Of a stretch of 14,872 nucleotides of DNA, positions 1 through 6,434 are shown piece after piece. The translations under genes and the position numbers were made by a program. The notes beneath the pieces were generated by a model. That model saw nothing but the letters and a program-made list of their open reading frames with translations, searched no databases and was not told the DNA's origin. Source of the DNA: AG1 sp035559775 (GTDB lineage Archaea; Thermoproteota; Thermoprotei_A; Sulfolobales; AG1); contig DATMAU010000045.1 of assembly GCA_035559775.1 (NCBI GenBank), positions 1-14,872 on the forward strand, read 5' to 3'. How positions within the stretch are numbered: position 1 is the stretch's first letter; every line of letters starts with the position of its first letter.

Positions 1-91
1 GGGGGTTGTTATAGAAACAGAGCTTGGAAGAGCTGTGGTGACCTCGAGACCTGGGCAGGATGGTGTGGTCAATGCTGTCCTGATCAAGTGA
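1..91 (+). CDS. rps8e: 30S ribosomal protein S8e, C-terminal fragment (5' end outside window)
   Basis: Reading from position 2, the frame encodes 29 residues ending in a TGA at 89-91. The peptide contains ETELGRAVVTSRPGQDGVVN, which matches from memory the highly conserved C-terminus of archaeal/eukaryotic S8e (TSRPGQDGxVNAxL). S8e is a small-subunit ribosomal protein. Only the tail is present, so nothing can be said about its start or promoter. The srp19 start codon lies 9 nt after the stop, so the two are probably one transcript; the S8e-SRP19 pairing is common in archaea. Identification rests on the short conserved tail plus this neighbour. Confidence 0.85.
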   Translation, partial: GVVIETELGRAVVTSRPGQDGVVNAVLIK

Positions 92-100
92 TGTGATAGG

Positions 101-379
101 ATGGTAAAGAGAATCATAGTCTGGTTATCATACCTAGACCCAAGCCTTCCTAGAAGACTTGGGAGGAGGATAGCTAGGGATCGGCTTCCCGGCAGGATCA
201 CACTGAACGATCTTTTAGAAGCCTGCAAATCCCTGGGCTTGAAATGCGAGGTTCTAGAGGATAAGAGATACCCTAGGACATGGTATATGGGGCATAGAGC
301 TGTTGTAATAGAATACGAGGGAAAGAAGTCACAGTTATTGAGAGAGATAGCAAGGGTGCTTTTGAGCAGGGTTTCTTGA
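101..379 (+). CDS. srp19: Signal recognition particle 19 kDa protein (SRP19)
   Basis: A 92-residue basic protein. SRP19 binds the tips of helices 6 and 8 of 7S RNA and helps SRP54 bind, as part of cotranslational protein targeting. The N-terminal beta strand IIVWLSYLDPSLPRRLGRRI (residues 5-24) matches the family pattern of a strand followed by a D/S-R-x-x-GRR basic motif. The middle has the LNDLLEACKSLGLKCEVLEDKRYPRTW segment, corresponding to the family's 'E V DxxKxYPR' region, and it ends with a basic helix. Length is close to other archaeal SRP19 proteins (about 90-105). The ATG is 9 nt after the rps8e stop with only a weak GTGAT motif before it, consistent with cotranscription. The 7S RNA gene itself is not in the window. 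Confidence 0.9.
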   Translation: MVKRIIVWLSYLDPSLPRRLGRRIARDRLPGRITLNDLLEACKSLGLKCEVLEDKRYPRTWYMGHRAVVIEYEGKKSQLLREIARVLLSRVS

Positions 380-404
380 GCATTAACCCCTCGTTCCATA
401 TAAG

Positions 405-442
405 CTTATATATGTATTAACCCATATATACAGTTAGGAGGA
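405..442 (+). promoter_or_regulatory. Promoter and leader of sufC
   Basis: A TATA-like CTTATATA (405-412) lies in the 72-nt gap after srp19. A start site about 26 nt downstream would fall near 434, just before the Shine-Dalgarno sequence AGGAGGA (436-442), 9 nt before the ATG. Between TATA and predicted start is CCCATATATACAG (421-433), repeated exactly before sufB at the same distance from its ATG. Seen: the motifs and spacing. Inferred: promoter function. Confidence 0.5.
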
Positions 443-451
443 AGTGTAAAT

Positions 452-1195
452 ATGGTCTCTGAGGGGCTTGTGGTGAGAGATATAAAAGCTGCTATCGAGG
501 GGAAGATCGTGCTAAGGGGTGTGAACCTCGTAGTAAAGCCTGGAGAGATCCACGCCCTCATGGGTCCCAACGGTAGCGGTAAGAGCAGTCTCGCCTATGT
601 AATAATGGGTCATCCGAAATACGAGATCCTTGGAGGGAGCATAATGGTCGATGGAGAGGATATAGTATCCCTACCTCCTGAGGAGAGGGCTAAGAAGGGT
701 GTGTTCCTAGCATTCCAAACACCCCCAGAGACTATGGTGAAGACTAGGAACCTCTTGATCCATATATCAAAGATTAGGGGAGCTCCTTTCTCTAGAGCTC
801 TGGAGGCTATGAAGAGGGTTGGACTGCAACAGGATCTTCTTGATAGATATCTCAACAAAGGATTCTCGGGGGGTGAGATGAAGAGGTCAGAGATCGTCCA
901 GCTCTACCTGTCAAGCCCGAAATACCCTATACTTGATGAGCCTGATAGCGGCATGGATGTAGAGGGTCTTCTGGCTATTGGGAGCCTTGTTAAGGAGCTT
1001 AAGCAGAGGGGCTCGGGCATCCTTGTGATAACCCATGTTGCCAGGCTTTTCAGGGATTTTAGCCCTGACTATGTGCATGTCATGATCGACGGGAGGATCG
1101 TTCTCACTGGTGGGCATGAAATAGTTAAGCTTATAGATGAGAAGGGCTATGATTATATAAAAACCCACTATGCTCCTAAGGAGGAGGCTGGTTGA
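452..1195 (+). CDS. sufC: Fe-S cluster assembly ATPase SufC
   Basis: A 247-residue ABC-type ATPase of the SUF system; in known systems it binds SufB and SufD, and its ATP-driven dimerisation remodels the scaffold. Visible motifs: Walker A GPNGSGKSS (residues 38-46), Q-loop Gln89 in FLAFQTPPE (typical of SufC), signature FSGGEMKR (138-145), Walker B YPILDEPDSGMD (158-169, with the SufC-type DSGLD/DSGMD ending) and switch His195 (VITH). The length is normal and there is no membrane domain. The ATG at 452 is supported by AGGAGGA 9 nt upstream. It is the first suf gene, followed after 55 nt by sufB. The soluble cytoplasmic SufC assignment rather than another ABC ATPase is secured by the sufB/sufD neighbours. 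Confidence 0.97.
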   Translation: MVSEGLVVRDIKAAIEGKIVLRGVNLVVKPGEIHALMGPNGSGKSSLAYVIMGHPKYEILGGSIMVDGEDIVSLPPEERAKKGVFLAFQTPPETMVKTRNLLIHISKIRGAPFSRALEAMKRVGLQQDLLDRYLNKGFSGGEMKRSEIVQLYLSSPKYPILDEPDSGMDVEGLLAIGSLVKELKQRGSGILVITHVARLFRDFSPDYVHVMIDGRIVLTGGHEIVKLIDEKGYDYIKTHYAPKEEAG

Positions 1196-1202
1196 GGAGC
1201 AG

Positions 1203-1250
1203 GTTTATAACCTTTCTAGCCCATATATACAGGTAAGAGGTGTTGTAAAT
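1203..1250 (+). promoter_or_regulatory. Internal promoter and leader of sufB, repeat of the sufC leader
   Basis: GTTTATAA (1203-1210) is a TATA-like element; nine nt later CCCATATATACAG (1220-1232) repeats the sufC leader exactly. Over 34 nt (421-454 against 1220-1253, ATG included) 29 positions are identical, and in both copies the element starts 31 nt before the ATG. The ribosome-binding site is AAGAGGTG (about 1235-1242), weaker than that of sufC. Promoter activity is inferred from this architecture. Confidence 0.45.
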
Positions 1251-2672
1251 ATGAGTTCAAAAGAGACTCTTCTGAAACATTTCTATAAAGATCCTGCCGA
1301 AGAGGCCTTGGGACACATAGAGGTTGGCGGTGCAGAACTAGTACTTAAAGGAAGGATATCGAGGGATCTTGTTGAGGAGATCTCGAGGATCAAGAAGGAG
1401 CCTGAGTGGATGAGGCTATGGAGGCTTAGAAATCTAGAGCTCTTTGAAAAGCTCCCATCACCCAAATGGCTTCCAGGTGTTGAGGAGCTCGACCTGGACG
1501 AGCTGAGCCACTATATAAAGCCAGACGTACCGAAAGCATCGTCCTGGGAGGAGCTTCCTAAAGAGATTGTCGAGGCTTACGAGAGGCTTGGGATAAAGCA
1601 GGCCGAGATAAAGTTCCTAGCCGGGCTGAACGCTCAGCTAGACTCAGAGACTGTTTTCCTCAGGGTTAAGGAGTATGTCGCTAAGAAGGGAGCTATAGTA
1701 ACGGATCTAGATACTGCTGTGCAGAAATACCCTGATCTTGTTAAAAAGTACTTCATGAGGATCTTCCCGCCCGAGCATAAGTTCGCAGCGCTACACGGAG
1801 CCCTATGGAGTGGAGGTCTCTTTGTCTACATACCACCAGGGGTTAGTATAGAGTACCCCATAGAGGCTTTCTTCCTAATTGGAAAGGCTGGCGAGGGTAA
1901 TTTCGAGCACAGCCTCATAATAGCTGATAAGAATAGCTATGCCCACGTGATAGAAGGATGCGCTGCTCCAAGGCTAAACAGAGCGAGCTTCCACGACGGT
2001 ATGGTCGAGATCTATGTTCATGAGGGTGCGAGGCTCCACTTCACTACACTTCAGAACTGGTCATCCCAGGTGATCAACTTCAATAACAAGAGGGCTATTG
2101 TTGAGAAGAACGGCTATGTAGAGTGGATAGAGGGGTCGATAGGGGCTAAAGTGAGCGCTGTATACCCATCAGCCTTCCTCAAAGGTGAGGGGGCGTCGAT
2201 GGAGAGCTATGTGATAACATTCGCCAGGGATGGGCATATAAAGGATGGCGGGTCTAAGGCGTATCACCTAGCACCAAACACCAGGAGCAGGATCGTGTCT
2301 AAGAGCATATCGATGACAGGGGGGGTTAATATCTATAGGGGTCTTGTGAGGATCATGAAGGGGGCTAAGGGTTCGAAGAGCTATACTTCGTGCGACTCGC
2401 TGCTCCTAGACGAGAAGAGCAAGACATACACATATCCACATATACAGAACGACGAGCCAACAGCAGTGATAGGGCATGAGGCTAGCGTGGGTAAGCTGAG
2501 CGACCAGCTCATGTTCTACCTAAGGAGCAGGGGGTTTAAAGAGAACGAGGCACTCAGCCTAATAATAGGGGGCTTTCTAAGCGATGTCCTAGCAAGACTA
2601 CCCTTCGAACAGGCAGCACTGGTGAAAGCAGCCCTAGACCTTGAGTTCTCGAAGATAGGCTCTGTTGGCTAG
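1251..2672 (+). CDS. sufB: Fe-S cluster assembly scaffold protein SufB
   Basis: A 473-residue SufB, the scaffold subunit on which Fe-S clusters are assembled in the SufBC2D complex. The N-terminal KKEPEWMRLWRLRNLELFEKLPSPKW region (about 48-73) is the family hallmark, followed by the YIKP motif (88-91), the GALWSGGLFVYIPPGV turn (183-198) and the beta-helix core. The C-terminal YTSCDSLL places Cys381 at the position of the essential E. coli Cys405, and His409-Glu410 in GHEASVGKLS matches the E. coli His433-Glu434 area. The final LMFYLRSRGF segment is the helical cap. An in-frame ATG at 1170 exists but would overlap sufC and translate the leader; the ATG at 1251, with AAGAGGTG upstream, begins the normal-length protein and was chosen. 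The sufD start follows after 14 nt. Confidence 0.96.
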   Translation: MSSKETLLKHFYKDPAEEALGHIEVGGAELVLKGRISRDLVEEISRIKKEPEWMRLWRLRNLELFEKLPSPKWLPGVEELDLDELSHYIKPDVPKASSWEELPKEIVEAYERLGIKQAEIKFLAGLNAQLDSETVFLRVKEYVAKKGAIVTDLDTAVQKYPDLVKKYFMRIFPPEHKFAALHGALWSGGLFVYIPPGVSIEYPIEAFFLIGKAGEGNFEHSLIIADKNSYAHVIEGCAAPRLNRASFHDGMVEIYVHEGARLHFTTLQNWSSQVINFNNKRAIVEKNGYVEWIEGSIGAKVSAVYPSAFLKGEGASMESYVITFARDGHIKDGGSKAYHLAPNTRSRIVSKSISMTGGVNIYRGLVRIMKGAKGSKSYTSCDSLLLDEKSKTYTYPHIQNDEPTAVIGHEASVGKLSDQLMFYLRSRGFKENEALSLIIGGFLSDVLARLPFEQAALVKAALDLEFSKIGSVG

Positions 2673-2686
2673 AGAAGGGAGCCAGG

Positions 2687-3892
2687 TTGTCGGGGAGATA
2701 TTCAGAGATCCTGGGTAGGGCTTTAAAGCTATATAGTGAGATACCATACCAGTATATCGCTGACTCACCGACAATCAGGTTCTACACAGACTGGAGTGTT
2801 TTTGATAAATACAGGGTTTCCGAGACTCAGTACCCGTGCGAGGATCTCGCCGAGGGAGAGTACGATCTAGCCATATCGGGTGGGTGTATCAGATCTAGGG
2901 GGAGGGGCGGTGTTAGGGTAAAACCAGTTGTGAGGAGCGACCTCGATTCTCTGGATCCTGACTCTCCTCTCTTTAAGCTTGTGAGGATCGAGGATTCGAA
3001 GATCTATGCTATGCATATAGCAGGATACTCGGCAGGAGCTATAGTATATATAGACAAGGATCTCGACGAACCCCTGAGAATAAGGATCACTGGTGGCTCT
3101 GTCCATGGACACTTAGCACAACACGTATCAATAGTAGTTGGTGAGGGCGTGTACGCGAAGATCCAGGTTATCGTGGAGCCTGCGGAGAATGCGTTGAGAA
3201 CAACTATCGAGGAGATCACTCTAATGCCGGGGGCAAGGCTAGAGATATCCAACATACTGAGGAACTCGCCAAGGGCTCCCAGCTTCCATGCATCCCACTA
3301 TCTATTGCTAGACGGCTCGGAGATTATGTCGGGGTTATCAGCGATCGCTGGCAATATGTCGAGGATACAACAGAGAGCTGTCGTCGAGGGGAGAGGTGCT
3401 AGGCATATGGCCTTCGGCGCTGTAATGGGTAGTGGCGATAATAGGGTGCACTATATAGAGAACGCTGTTGTCAGGGGGAGGGATTCCAGGGCTGTGCTTA
3501 ATGCGAGGGGTATCGCAGCAGATTCTGCTAGGGCTGTTGTCCAGGCTTTCGCTATACAGGAGGAGGAGTCCTTCGGCTCTGGAACAAATGTTGAGGCGGC
3601 AACACTCACTATAGGTAGGGGAGCGCTTGCAGTAACACTACCAATGCTTGAGGTGAGATGCGGGGATGTTGTCGAGGCTAGGCATGCTGCTTCCCAGGCT
3701 ATCCTGGACGTTGATGTGATGACCTATCTTAGATCCAGGGGTCTGTCTATCTATGAGGCTGTTAAGCTGATGACCTATGACTATATAGTCGAGCCGTTCC
3801 AAGACCTGCCTGAGTGGATGGTACCGGATCTGGTGAGCAATATCTATAACGAGCTTGATAAGATAGACTTCGAATCGCTGAAAATACTATAA
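2687..3892 (+). CDS. sufD: Fe-S cluster assembly protein SufD
   Basis: A 401-residue SufB/SufD-family protein, partner of SufB in the SufBC2D complex. It has the beta-helix core with repeated short strands (about 110-330) and the conserved end EARHAASQAILDVDVMTYLRSRG (about 330-352), where His333 matches the position of E. coli SufD His360, reported to matter for iron handling. It lacks the YTxCDS cysteine motif of SufB, supporting SufD rather than a second SufB. The N-terminal part (1-100) is divergent, as is usual for SufD. The start is a TTG at 2687 with AAGGGA (2675-2680) six nt upstream, 14 nt after the sufB stop, so it is probably cotranscribed with sufB. No SufS, SufE or SufU gene follows; a convergent gene comes next. 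Confidence 0.92.
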   Translation: MSGRYSEILGRALKLYSEIPYQYIADSPTIRFYTDWSVFDKYRVSETQYPCEDLAEGEYDLAISGGCIRSRGRGGVRVKPVVRSDLDSLDPDSPLFKLVRIEDSKIYAMHIAGYSAGAIVYIDKDLDEPLRIRITGGSVHGHLAQHVSIVVGEGVYAKIQVIVEPAENALRTTIEEITLMPGARLEISNILRNSPRAPSFHASHYLLLDGSEIMSGLSAIAGNMSRIQQRAVVEGRGARHMAFGAVMGSGDNRVHYIENAVVRGRDSRAVLNARGIAADSARAVVQAFAIQEEESFGSGTNVEAATLTIGRGALAVTLPMLEVRCGDVVEARHAASQAILDVDVMTYLRSRGLSIYEAVKLMTYDYIVEPFQDLPEWMVPDLVSNIYNELDKIDFESLKIL

Positions 3893-3937
3893 AAACTCTC
3901 AACACGATCTTTTAGATTAAACGCTTACCTCTAATAG

Positions 3938-4615
3938 CTACTCATAGGTTATCAGAGTCCCCACATCCCCAGTTCTAACCGCTTTCAGAATAGTCTCTGG
4001 GTCTCTTCCATCTAGCACTATGGTTCTAATCCTACTCCTCTCAAGGATTAAGAGTGCTAATGGGTCTATGAGCTCATACCTCCCCGCAGCAACACTCTGA
4101 CCGGAGAGTATCTTCCTCAGCTCGCTTGCAGATACTCTTTTCAAAAGCTTTGCACTAGGATCCTTAAGGGGATCTCTATCATATATACCGCTAACCACAG
4201 TAGCATAGATCAGCAGGTCAGCCGATATGGTCTCTGCTATTATAGCTGAAACAGCTACTGTTGACTGCCCTGGCTGGAAACCGCCGGCAGTGATTACAAG
4301 CCCTGTGCCCCACGCTTGTAAGAGCTCGTCAACACTCTTAACAACCCTCTTATAAGCTCTATCGCCTAGCGATGTTATGAGGAGCATTGCATTAAGCCTT
4401 GAAGCCTCTATCCCCACGAGATCGCATATACCCTCATTACCCCCAAGAGCTCTGCATGCATTTATATATCTCCTCGCAATATCGCCCCCGCCTGTGACAA
4501 CAACTATTCTATGCCCTTCTTTGAGGAGACTATCTATCACGCCTGTTACCCTCGATATATATCCCGGATCCTCTGGTGAGACCAGTTTCCCACTGATCTT
4601 CAAGACGATCTTCAT
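3938..4615 (-). CDS. pyrH: Uridylate kinase (UMP kinase), archaeal type
   Basis: A 225-residue amino acid kinase-fold protein that phosphorylates UMP to UDP with ATP in pyrimidine nucleotide synthesis (cytoplasmic). Visible: the N-terminal KISGK phosphate loop (residues 6-10), GGG at 42-44 (VVTGGGDIAR), a GGFQPGQST loop (111-119) matching the archaeal UMP-binding GGxxPGxST motif, the YDRDP segment (145-149) and YELIDPLAL (180-188). Length matches archaeal PyrH (about 225) and is shorter than the bacterial form. The ATG start has only a weak GGAG three nt upstream. It lies 73 nt downstream of the tRNA gene on the same strand, with a TATA-like site between, and converges on sufD with a 45-nt gap. 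Confidence 0.93.
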   Translation of the reverse strand: MKIVLKISGKLVSPEDPGYISRVTGVIDSLLKEGHRIVVVTGGGDIARRYINACRALGGNEGICDLVGIEASRLNAMLLITSLGDRAYKRVVKSVDELLQAWGTGLVITAGGFQPGQSTVAVSAIIAETISADLLIYATVVSGIYDRDPLKDPSAKLLKRVSASELRKILSGQSVAAGRYELIDPLALLILERSRIRTIVLDGRDPETILKAVRTGDVGTLITYE

Positions 4616-4649
4616 TCACTCCACATCCAATAAATCTCAACAGAGAGGG

Positions 4650-4661
4650 GAAAATATATTT
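4650..4661 (-). promoter_or_regulatory. TATA-like element, candidate promoter of pyrH
   Basis: On the minus strand the sequence reads CAAATATATTTT, centred about 40 nt upstream of the pyrH ATG. A start site about 26 nt downstream would leave a short leader of about 15 nt. The T-rich run could equally help terminate the upstream tRNA transcript. Inferred only from sequence and spacing. Confidence 0.35.
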
Positions 4662-4724
4662 GAAAAGATCTTTAGCGGGGTGCTAAGGTGGGCCCGCGGG
4701 GATTTGAACCCCGGACCACGGGAG

Positions 4725-4737
4725 TTCTCGCCTGGGT
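4725..4737 (-). other. tRNA-Pro intron 2 (13 nt, canonical site 37/38)
   Basis: The intron reads ACCCAGGCGAGAA. Exon bases CTCG (positions 32-35 after removal of intron 1) pair with CGAG in the intron; bulges are GG^A and AA^C, and the outer helix is the anticodon stem CGGGA/TCCCG. The intron loop is 6 nt, or 4 nt with one C-G pair. It sits between positions 37 and 38, the usual archaeal intron site. Confidence 0.65.
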
Positions 4738-4742
4738 CCCGA

Positions 4743-4756
4743 GTCGGGCTCTACGT
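4743..4756 (-). other. tRNA-Pro intron 1 (14 nt, non-canonical site 32/33)
   Basis: The intron reads ACGTAGAGCCCGAC. The exon bases CGGG just upstream pair perfectly with CCCG near its 3' end; the 5' bulge is AC^A and the 3' bulge AC^T, each cut after the second base as in the archaeal splicing-endonuclease motif. An outer helix of G-C and U-G is possible. The inner side is only one C-G pair closing a 5-nt loop, so this is a relaxed motif. Bases at the junction repeat, but this register gives the only perfect central helix of the ones I tested. Confidence 0.65.
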
Positions 4757-4842
4757 GTCCCGCATCCTGCCAAGCTAGACCACGGGCCCCGATATTTAAA
4801 TATATAGTAAGAGGTTAATGAGGGTTTCTAGGAAGCCTTTAT

Positions 4843-5901
4843 CTAGGTCGCAGGTCTTACTCTCAGTGTGAAGGGCTTATTCATACTCCCCTCATACTCT
4901 ATAGAGACACCGCTGACTATCTTCTTCGAGATCTCTATTATTGTGTATGCGTGGAGGGTCAGGGAGGCGCAGGTAACCTCACTAGGGCCTTTCGCTAGGA
5001 GGAGGTATGGTACTATCATATCCGACATATGCGTGTCCAGCGATGCTCCCGTCAATAGATCGTTGGCTAGTCTTGAGGCAGCCTCGATCCCCACATCCTC
5101 AGCCCTCTTATCCCTAGCACCAATGCTATCAGCACCAAGCCTTGTGTTCTGTGAATCTGCCCATATCGCTATCCCCGACCCCTGCCCTATATGTGGATCC
5201 TTATCTGGTGGGTAGCTCTCGATCTCTATCTCTATGGGAACCCTTATCCCCAGAGCCGTGAGCTTCTCCTTAGCAGCCCTAGCCTGTCTCTCTGCAACGT
5301 GGCGCGGGAGTCTTACGGCATGGCTAATACCCCTTATAGACACTATCCCCCCTCTTTCACTCAGGGAGAGGGGTTTGAAGCCCTTCGGAGGGTCACTTAT
5401 CCTGGCAATAACCTCTCCCCCTCCTCTCGGGTAATGCCCTCTCCTCACAAGCTCTAACTCAACCTCATACCCTACTTTTGAGAGGTGGTATAGGAAGACA
5501 TTTTTGAAGTAATCATAGGTAGGGCTCCAGGGAACATCAGTACCCCCTCTGATCCTTAGCTCAACCTGCCTCTCGGAGAATGCTGCGACAAGCAATAGGC
5601 TCTGGAGAACCAGGGTTATAGATCCTGCTGTCCCTATGTCGAAGAAAAAGGATCCCCCTGATATGCCTTGTGGCTCGAACTCTACCTCAGTGGATCCTAG
5701 AACGGCACCCTTAACCCTCGCTCTAGAGATCTCTGCGAGCGCCTTCACCACAGTTAGGTGTTGTCTCTGAAGACCCGGGTTCTCCCTCCTAGCCCTTATG
5801 TTAACGATCCTAACAGGCTTCCTAAGGACAGCTGCTAGTGCGAGGGTATATCTTAGTATCTGGCCTCCGCCTTCTCCAAAGCTACCGTCTATAAGGATCA
5901 T
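4843..5901 (-). CDS. rtcA: RNA 3'-terminal phosphate cyclase (RtcA)
   Basis: A 352-residue RtcA, which uses ATP to convert an RNA 3'-phosphate to a 2',3'-cyclic phosphate through a covalent AMP-histidine intermediate. Visible motifs: the N-terminal DGSFGEGGGQILRYTLALA (5-23), the RxxNPGLQRQHL segment (about 39-51), the GGGEV motif after RRGHYPR, and the C-terminal SLDTHMSDMIVPYLLLA, whose His291 fits the nucleophilic histidine (His309 in E. coli). Length matches archaeal RtcA (about 340-360). The ATG lies two nt after the nadM stop, so it is translationally linked to the upstream genes. The tRNA-Pro gene lies 53 nt downstream on the same strand. An ordinary, intact RtcA; the link to that intron-bearing tRNA is suggestive only. 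Confidence 0.95.
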   Translation of the reverse strand: MILIDGSFGEGGGQILRYTLALAAVLRKPVRIVNIRARRENPGLQRQHLTVVKALAEISRARVKGAVLGSTEVEFEPQGISGGSFFFDIGTAGSITLVLQSLLLVAAFSERQVELRIRGGTDVPWSPTYDYFKNVFLYHLSKVGYEVELELVRRGHYPRGGGEVIARISDPPKGFKPLSLSERGGIVSIRGISHAVRLPRHVAERQARAAKEKLTALGIRVPIEIEIESYPPDKDPHIGQGSGIAIWADSQNTRLGADSIGARDKRAEDVGIEAASRLANDLLTGASLDTHMSDMIVPYLLLAKGPSEVTCASLTLHAYTIIEISKKIVSGVSIEYEGSMNKPFTLRVRPAT

Positions 5902-5903
5902 GG

Positions 5904-6434
5904 CTAGTCACCGCCGAGAAGGCTTCTTATCCTCTCAACACCATCTATAGTGTCTATTATCTCGGCAACCACGGGGGGTACGAGTTTCCTCCAGTTCTCG
6001 TCGCCGCTCATGATCATCTTCCTGATCTTAGTGGAGCTATAAATTCCTCTCTCAAAGGCAGGGGGTATGAGAACCCCGAACCCGGCTTCCTTAAAGAGTC
6101 TCACTACCAGAGGATTTCTAGAGACTCCTGCCTCGAAGGGTGGTGTGAATAGCTTTAGATAGTGGGGCCAGACGGAGTTCATGAGGATATCTGGCACGGG
6201 TATTATATATATTCTCCCCATATCCACCTTACCCCATCTTAGCGCCTCCTTTATCATCAAGATCCTCTCTCCTGCTGTGAAGGGATTCACTATAGTATGG
6301 CTCTCCTGTGCGGTACCTATAACTATTATTAGCTCTTCAACATGCTCTAGGGCCCATTTAACAACCTCTAGATGCCCGGTATGGAATGGCTGGAATCTCC
6401 CGGGAAATACTGCCCTCTTATAGCTCCTGATCAT
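5904..6434 (-). CDS. nadM: Nicotinamide-nucleotide adenylyltransferase, archaeal NadM
   Basis: A 176-residue nucleotidyltransferase that joins NMN and ATP to form NAD+. The N-terminal GRFQPFHTGH (residues 12-21) carries the HxGH ATP-binding motif and the C-terminal SSTKIR (133-138) is the SxTxxR signature; VIGTAQESHTIVNPFTAGER (about 38-57) is typical of the archaeal NadM branch. Length agrees with archaeal enzymes (about 170-190). Two adjacent starts exist: GTG at 6437 and ATG at 6434. I chose ATG because it overlaps the upstream TGA by one base (TGATG), a common coupling arrangement; the alternative adds one residue. The stop is two nt before the rtcA ATG. Confidence 0.94.
   Translation of the reverse strand: MIRSYKRAVFPGRFQPFHTGHLEVVKWALEHVEELIIVIGTAQESHTIVNPFTAGERILMIKEALRWGKVDMGRIYIIPVPDILMNSVWPHYLKLFTPPFEAGVSRNPLVVRLFKEAGFGVLIPPAFERGIYSSTKIRKMIMSGDENWRKLVPPVVAEIIDTIDGVERIRSLLGGD

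Larger units (their letters stand above)
4689..4789 (-). tRNA. tRNA-Pro(CGG) precursor with two small introns
   Basis: On the minus strand the acceptor stem is GGGCCCG (4789-4783) with CGGGCCC (4696-4690) and discriminator A at 4689; CCA is not encoded (CCT follows). The D arm is GTCT/GGAT with loop AGCTTGGCA, and the T arm is CGGGG-TTCAAAT-CCCCG. The anticodon stem is CGGGA (4762-4758) with TCCCG (4723-4719), but 34 nt lie between them. No single intron leaves a loop with U33. Removing 4756-4743 (14 nt, between positions 32 and 33) and 4737-4725 (13 nt, between 37 and 38) gives loop CTCGGGC, anticodon CGG (4741-4739), G37 as expected for tRNA-Pro, and a 74-nt mature tRNA. Both junctions form bulge-helix-bulge-like motifs with perfect 4-bp central helices. 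tRNA identity is firm; the two-intron model and Pro assignment are my inference. Confidence 0.88.

Noticed and set aside
421..430. CCCATATATA as the TATA box itself, making sufC and sufB leaderless
   Set aside because: Transcription would begin at about the ATG and exclude the clear Shine-Dalgarno sequences; the upstream TATA-like sites fit better, although this alternative is not fully excluded.
1170..1250. N-terminal extension of sufB from an in-frame ATG at 1170
   Set aside because: It overlaps the end of sufC, would translate the duplicated promoter-leader block, and adds residues not found in the SufB family; ATG 1251 has a ribosome-binding site and gives normal length.
4679..4789. Single-intron tRNA reading with another anticodon
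   Set aside because: Every one-intron solution that keeps the CGGGA/TCCCG stem leaves A or G at position 33 rather than the invariant U.
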